This document shows, piece after piece, positions 60,712-64,000 of a DNA stretch of 64,000 nt. Positions within the stretch are counted from its first letter, which is position 1, and each line of letters begins with the position of its first letter. The DNA is from Nocardiopsis sp. CC223A (lineage in GTDB: Bacteria > Actinomycetota > Actinomycetes > Streptosporangiales > Streptosporangiaceae): positions 101,469-165,468 of the forward strand of contig NZ_JASFDV010000003.1 in NCBI RefSeq assembly GCF_030766825.1, in the 5' to 3' direction. A model generated the notes under the pieces. That model was not told the DNA's origin. It worked only from the letters and a program-made list of their open reading frames with translations, and made no database searches. A program made the position numbers and the translations under genes.

Positions 60712-62856
60712 TCACAGGTCGGCGTCGAGGTCCCCCTGGGCCCGGCGCCGCTCCAGTTCGGCCCGCTTCTCGGCCTCCAGCCGCGCCGTCCGCTCGTCCT
60801 GGGCGACAGCGCCCGCCATGGCCGTGGACAGGGCACGCAGCTCCATGTTGATCCGCGGATAGGCGGGCAGCCGGGGCAGGGCGCCCATCCGCGGGGTGCG
60901 CCGCTCCTCCATCGCCGAGATCAGCTCGCGGAACGCCAGGTCCACCCGCTGTAGGGTGATCGTCCCCACCGGTTCGGGCCCGTCCAGGGCAAGCGCCGAC
61001 AGCGCGAGGTACCCGGTGCGCTGGGTGGCCACCACCACCGGCCACAGTGGCTGTGTGGAGGCGGCGCGCGGCACGTCGCCGATGGCGCTCTCGTAGACCC
61101 CGCGCAGGCTCACCAGCGCCGCCCGCATGTCCCGCCGCAGCTCGTAGCGGAGCCGTCCGTCGATCACGGTGTCCTGGTCCAGCACCGCCGCCATGGAACG
61201 GCGGGCCTCCTCCAGCACACCGACGATCGACTGCGGCAGCCGCGTCGCCGACGCGCCCCGCCACAGCAGCATCGCCCCGGCCAGGCCCACCAGCGACCCC
61301 ACCACGGTGTCGACGATGCGGGTCTCGGCCAGTTCGGTGATGGGGTGCGGGGCCGCGGTGTACGACAGCAGCAGCGCCATCGGGGTGATCAGCAGCGAGC
61401 CGTAGAAGAAGTTGCGGCCGATCACCAGCTGGGCGGCGCCCTGGAACAGCCCCGCCAGCACGATGACCCCGGCCAGTGGCGGGTGCGCGGCGATGATCAG
61501 CGCTCCGATGACCACGCCGACCAGGGTGCCCAGCGACCGCTGCACCGACCGGTTGAGGGTCAGCACCACGTTGCCGCCCTGGAGGACGGCCGTGGTGGTG
61601 ATGCCCACCCAGTAGGAGTTCTCCAGCCCCACCGCCATGGCCAGCGCACCCGCCGCCGTCACCGTGATCCACATGCGCAGGGCGGTGGGCCGGATCAGCG
61701 AATCCTGGCTGAGGCTGGAACGCAGCGCGCCCCACAGCGCCGGGTAGCGCTCGTCGTGCAGGGTCCGGGCACGCTCGTCGTCGAGTCCGCCCGCGTCGCG
61801 GCGTTCGGTGGTGGCGGCCCGGGCCATCAGCCCGTACAGGCGCGCCTCCAGGGAGCGCGGGCGCATGCCCCGGCGCAATCCGTCCAGGTCGGCCGGGTCG
61901 GGCGCCTTCTCCGGGGCGGCGACCGCGGCCGCCATCCGCTCGGCGAACGCGGCGGCCTCGGGCGGCAGCGGTGTGGGCCGGGCCATGCACACCTGCGTGG
62001 TGGCCAGGTGCATGTCGGAGACCCAGCGCAGCAGGGAGCGCAGCCGGGCCGCCTCGTCGCTGGTGCGGTAGCCGCGGGTCTGCGCCAGCAGCACCAGCCG
62101 CCAGGCGTCGGCGACCGCCACCGAGGCGTCGTGCTGGGCGTGGTCGAGCTCGGGTGTGCCCACCGCCCGTAGCAGCACCGCGAGCTTGCGGTACGCCCCG
62201 GCGACCGCCTGCCGCTCGGGGTGGCGGGCGCGGACGAACACACCCGACATGGACACCGCCCAGCCGACCGCGGCGCCGGACGCGGCGATGGCCGCGTGCA
62301 GCGGCACGTCGGCCAGGCCGCCGGGGACGATGGTGGAGATCGCGCCGACCAGCACGAAGAACAGGGGCCCGGGCTTGTCCACCCGCCAGGCCGCGCAGAC
62401 CCAGGTGGCCAGCCCGGCGGTCAGCCCGATGGAGAACACCGCCGCCCACGGGGACAGCGCCGAGGCCAGCGAGCCCAGGGAGACACTGATCACGAATCCC
62501 AGTCCGACCAGGGCCAGCGCGGCCGACCGGTAGACGTAGGGGGTCTTCTTCTCGTACAGGACCGTCATGGAACCCATCGCCGCCAGGGTGGCGACCTGCG
62601 GGCCGAACAGCCAGGCGGCCAGGGCGAAGGAGACGGTCATGGCGATCGCGGCCTGCGCCGCGGTGGTCCAGGCCCAGGCACCCGATTCCAGCCCGAAGAC
62701 GGCGCGCAGGTCCACCCGCGGCCGGGGGCGCTCGCCGACGGCGACGCGCCGGGGTCCCGGGTGCGAGGTGTCGCCCACGTCGAGGGGTCCGGTATCACCC
62801 GTGGTTCCCAGATCTCGCACGTGCCCCATCCTAGACCGGGACGAATCGGTACTCAT
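60712..62856 (-). CDS. FUSC-family membrane protein
   Basis: The 714-residue protein has two clusters of hydrophobic spans (about residues 70-210 and 395-545) separated by a soluble helical region, plus a charged C-terminal tail (ARLEAEKRAELERRRAQGDL). The second cluster contains NSYWVGITTTAVLQGGNV and RSLGTLVGVVIGALII, the FUSC/aromatic-acid-exporter (AaeB/YccS-like) repeat. It may export aromatic or other toxic small molecules; substrate unknown. ATG 62856 is used; ATG 62829 is an alternative. Confidence 0.85.
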   Translation of the reverse strand: MSTDSSRSRMGHVRDLGTTGDTGPLDVGDTSHPGPRRVAVGERPRPRVDLRAVFGLESGAWAWTTAAQAAIAMTVSFALAAWLFGPQVATLAAMGSMTVLYEKKTPYVYRSAALALVGLGFVISVSLGSLASALSPWAAVFSIGLTAGLATWVCAAWRVDKPGPLFFVLVGAISTIVPGGLADVPLHAAIAASGAAVGWAVSMSGVFVRARHPERQAVAGAYRKLAVLLRAVGTPELDHAQHDASVAVADAWRLVLLAQTRGYRTSDEAARLRSLLRWVSDMHLATTQVCMARPTPLPPEAAAFAERMAAAVAAPEKAPDPADLDGLRRGMRPRSLEARLYGLMARAATTERRDAGGLDDERARTLHDERYPALWGALRSSLSQDSLIRPTALRMWITVTAAGALAMAVGLENSYWVGITTTAVLQGGNVVLTLNRSVQRSLGTLVGVVIGALIIAAHPPLAGVIVLAGLFQGAAQLVIGRNFFYGSLLITPMALLLSYTAAPHPITELAETRIVDTVVGSLVGLAGAMLLWRGASATRLPQSIVGVLEEARRSMAAVLDQDTVIDGRLRYELRRDMRAALVSLRGVYESAIGDVPRAASTQPLWPVVVATQRTGYLALSALALDGPEPVGTITLQRVDLAFRELISAMEERRTPRMGALPRLPAYPRINMELRALSTAMAGAVAQDERTARLEAEKRAELERRRAQGDLDADL

Positions 62857-63044
62857 GCCCCAGAGGACGCGTTGCCCCTGCGCTCGGGTTCGGCCCGGTG
62901 CCGGTGTCGTGGGCCACCCTCCACCCGCGGCCGCCCGTTCCGCAGCCCGCCGTGCCGGCCGGCCGGTCCGCCGATCTGCCCCGATACCGCCGGGGCGGCC
63001 GCCCGCACGGTGCCGGGTGACCTCGGACACCCTCGGCGCGGCTC

Positions 63045-63170
63045 GGTGGTGTCCCACCGAGTGGTGTAATCTCGTTCGACCCTGAAATCCCAAGGGCAAC
63101 AACGTGCTGGTCAGTGATCTGCTCCTGTTCGAACAGTCGGCGTTTTCGCACCACTCGACGGGACATGACC
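63045..63170 (+). mobile_element. 126-bp miniature element, copy B
   Basis: The left end reads GGTGGTGTCCCACCGAGTGG and the right end is the complement of GGTCATGTCCCGTCGAGTGG. The 8-bp target duplication CGCGGCTC is exact (63037-63044 and 63171-63178). An internal palindrome CTGTTCGAACAG lies at 63125-63136. No coding capacity. Same orientation as copy C, 107 bp away. Confidence 0.9.
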
Positions 63171-63277
63171 CGCGGCTCCCGGTCCGTGCGCATGCGGACC
63201 CGGGGGAGTGCCCACGGTCCCGGCCCCCGCGCGGGTGCCCGTCCCAGGCGGCACGGCGGTGGCAGGCGTTCGGTCAG

Positions 63278-63403
63278 ATGGTGTCCCACCGAGTGGTGCG
63301 ACCTCGTTCGACTCCAGAGCCCCAGAGGTGACGGCGCGCTGGTCGGCGATTCGTTCTTGTTGGAACAAACCGGTGTTCCCGCACCACTCCACGGGGCATG
63401 ACC
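63278..63403 (+). mobile_element. 126-bp miniature element, copy C
   Basis: Ends ATGGTGTCCCACCGAGTGG and complement of GGTCATGCCCCGTGGAGTGG, with an exact 8-bp duplication TCGGTCAG (63270-63277 and 63404-63411). The right copy of the duplication contains the stop codon of the coiled-coil gene. The internal palindrome is TTGTTGGAACAA (63357-63368). Element interior is recognisably related to copies A and B. Confidence 0.9.
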
Positions 63404-63407
63404 TCGG

Positions 63408-64000
63408 TCAGCCCTGGGTCGGGGTGGTCCCGGCGGGGCGGGCCAGGGCCTCGTCGCGTTCGGCCTCGGCGCGTTCCGCCCGCTCCAGGGCGCGGTCCCG
63501 GGCCTCCTCGGCCAGGGCCAGGCGGGCGGCCGCGGCCTCGCGGGACTCGGCCAGGGTCAGTTCGGCCGCGCGACGCTGTGCCGCCAGCTCCCCGGTCAGG
63601 CGGTCCCGTTCGGCCACCGAACGCTCCAGCTCGGCGGTGAGCCGTTCGCGCTCGGCCGCCGCCGCCGAGCGTTCGGTCTCCAACGCCCGCTCGATCCGGT
63701 CGAGCTCGGCCCTGGCACGCTCGCGCTCGGCGGTCAGCGACTCCTCCGCCCGGCGCACGCGTTCCTCGGCGTGCTCGGCCCGTTCCCGCTCGCCGCGGGC
63801 GGCGGCCAGGGCCTCGTCGCGTTCACGGCAGCGCTCGGCGGTCTCCGCCCGCAGCCCCTCGGCCTCGGCATGTGCGTGCTGTAGCCGTCGGGCGGCGTCG
63901 GCGCGCTCGCGCCCGGCCTCCTCGCGCTGCTCGGACAGACGGCGTTCGGCGTCGGCCAGCCCCGCGTTGGCCTCCGCGACGGCGGCGTCGCGCTCCTCCC
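63408..64000 (-). CDS. Coiled-coil protein, C-terminal part (continues beyond window)
   Basis: About 197 codons are visible, open to the right edge of the window. The sequence is almost entirely Glu/Arg/Ala heptads (RRAEESLTAERERARAEL, ERERLTAELERSVAERDR), ending ARPAGTTPTQG. No start, domain or membrane segment can be seen. Such long charged coiled coils occur in SMC-like, KfrA-like and DivIVA-like proteins; the visible part does not discriminate. The gene ends inside the duplicated target of miniature element C. Confidence 0.8.
   Translation of the reverse strand, partial: EERDAAVAEANAGLADAERRLSEQREEAGRERADAARRLQHAHAEAEGLRAETAERCRERDEALAAARGERERAEHAEERVRRAEESLTAERERARAELDRIERALETERSAAAAERERLTAELERSVAERDRLTGELAAQRRAAELTLAESREAAAARLALAEEARDRALERAERAEAERDEALARPAGTTPTQG

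Overview
The window is very G+C-rich, densely coded DNA with actinobacterial features: a HrdB/SigB-type sigma factor, a DUF3040 protein, an IdeR/DmdR-type iron box, a Streptomyces-style PHO box and many GTG/TTG starts. The gene set and the long disordered N-terminus of the penicillin-binding protein fit a Nocardiopsis-like member of the Streptosporangiales. That placement is inference.

Layout, left to right. 193-2795: glucose-6-phosphate isomerase and a tyrosine-phosphatase-like protein. 2796-3296: an intergenic region with a 157-bp transposon-like element and a palindromic operator candidate. 3297-9317: a four-gene dipeptide/oligopeptide ABC transporter (permease, lipoprotein, permease, double ATPase). 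9318-12500: a decayed Spo0M gene, a 126-bp-type miniature element, a TetR regulator and an IscB RNA-guided nuclease locus with a structured upstream RNA region. 12518-15312: small genes, a GntR regulator and a sigma-70 factor. 15756-20844: menE, menB, menC, menD (menaquinone); menF lies apart at 44.8 kb. 20845-23274: 2.4 kb with no credible gene, built of direct repeats, a large inverted repeat of about 323-bp arms and a 65-bp tandem array. 23275-26158: a DHFR-like gene and a scar in which an AraC regulator, an IS1380 transposase and a flavoprotein are all truncated around lower-G+C DNA.

26226-41930 is the centrepiece: an NRPS-independent (NIS) siderophore locus. The leftward set is a GNAT acetyltransferase, a PLP decarboxylase, an amine N-monooxygenase, an MFS exporter, two tandem NIS synthetases of identical length (601 aa) and a glutamine-synthetase-like ligase, the last six translationally coupled. 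A second leftward unit holds a siderophore-binding lipoprotein and an SbnH-type decarboxylase. The divergent uptake operon has two FecCD permeases and an ATPase. Iron-box candidates sit at 36269 and 38843, and a shared 12-mer recurs before the ferredoxin-NADP reductase gene at 58.8 kb. The combination of two synthetases, two decarboxylases and a GS-like ligase does not match a standard desferrioxamine or aerobactin cluster.

42116-53309: a PHO-box-preceded phoX, a GNAT, menF, a broken tnpB, a GHL10-type glycosidase lipoprotein, a Ser/Thr kinase and a mop-modABC molybdate operon. 53486-64000: a DUF3040 protein, a 1075-aa penicillin-binding protein with a repetitive disordered N-terminus, ferredoxin-NADP reductase, PlsC, a cyclase-family protein with altered metal ligands, a FUSC membrane protein, two more copies of the 126-bp element, and the C-terminal part of a coiled-coil protein that runs off the window.
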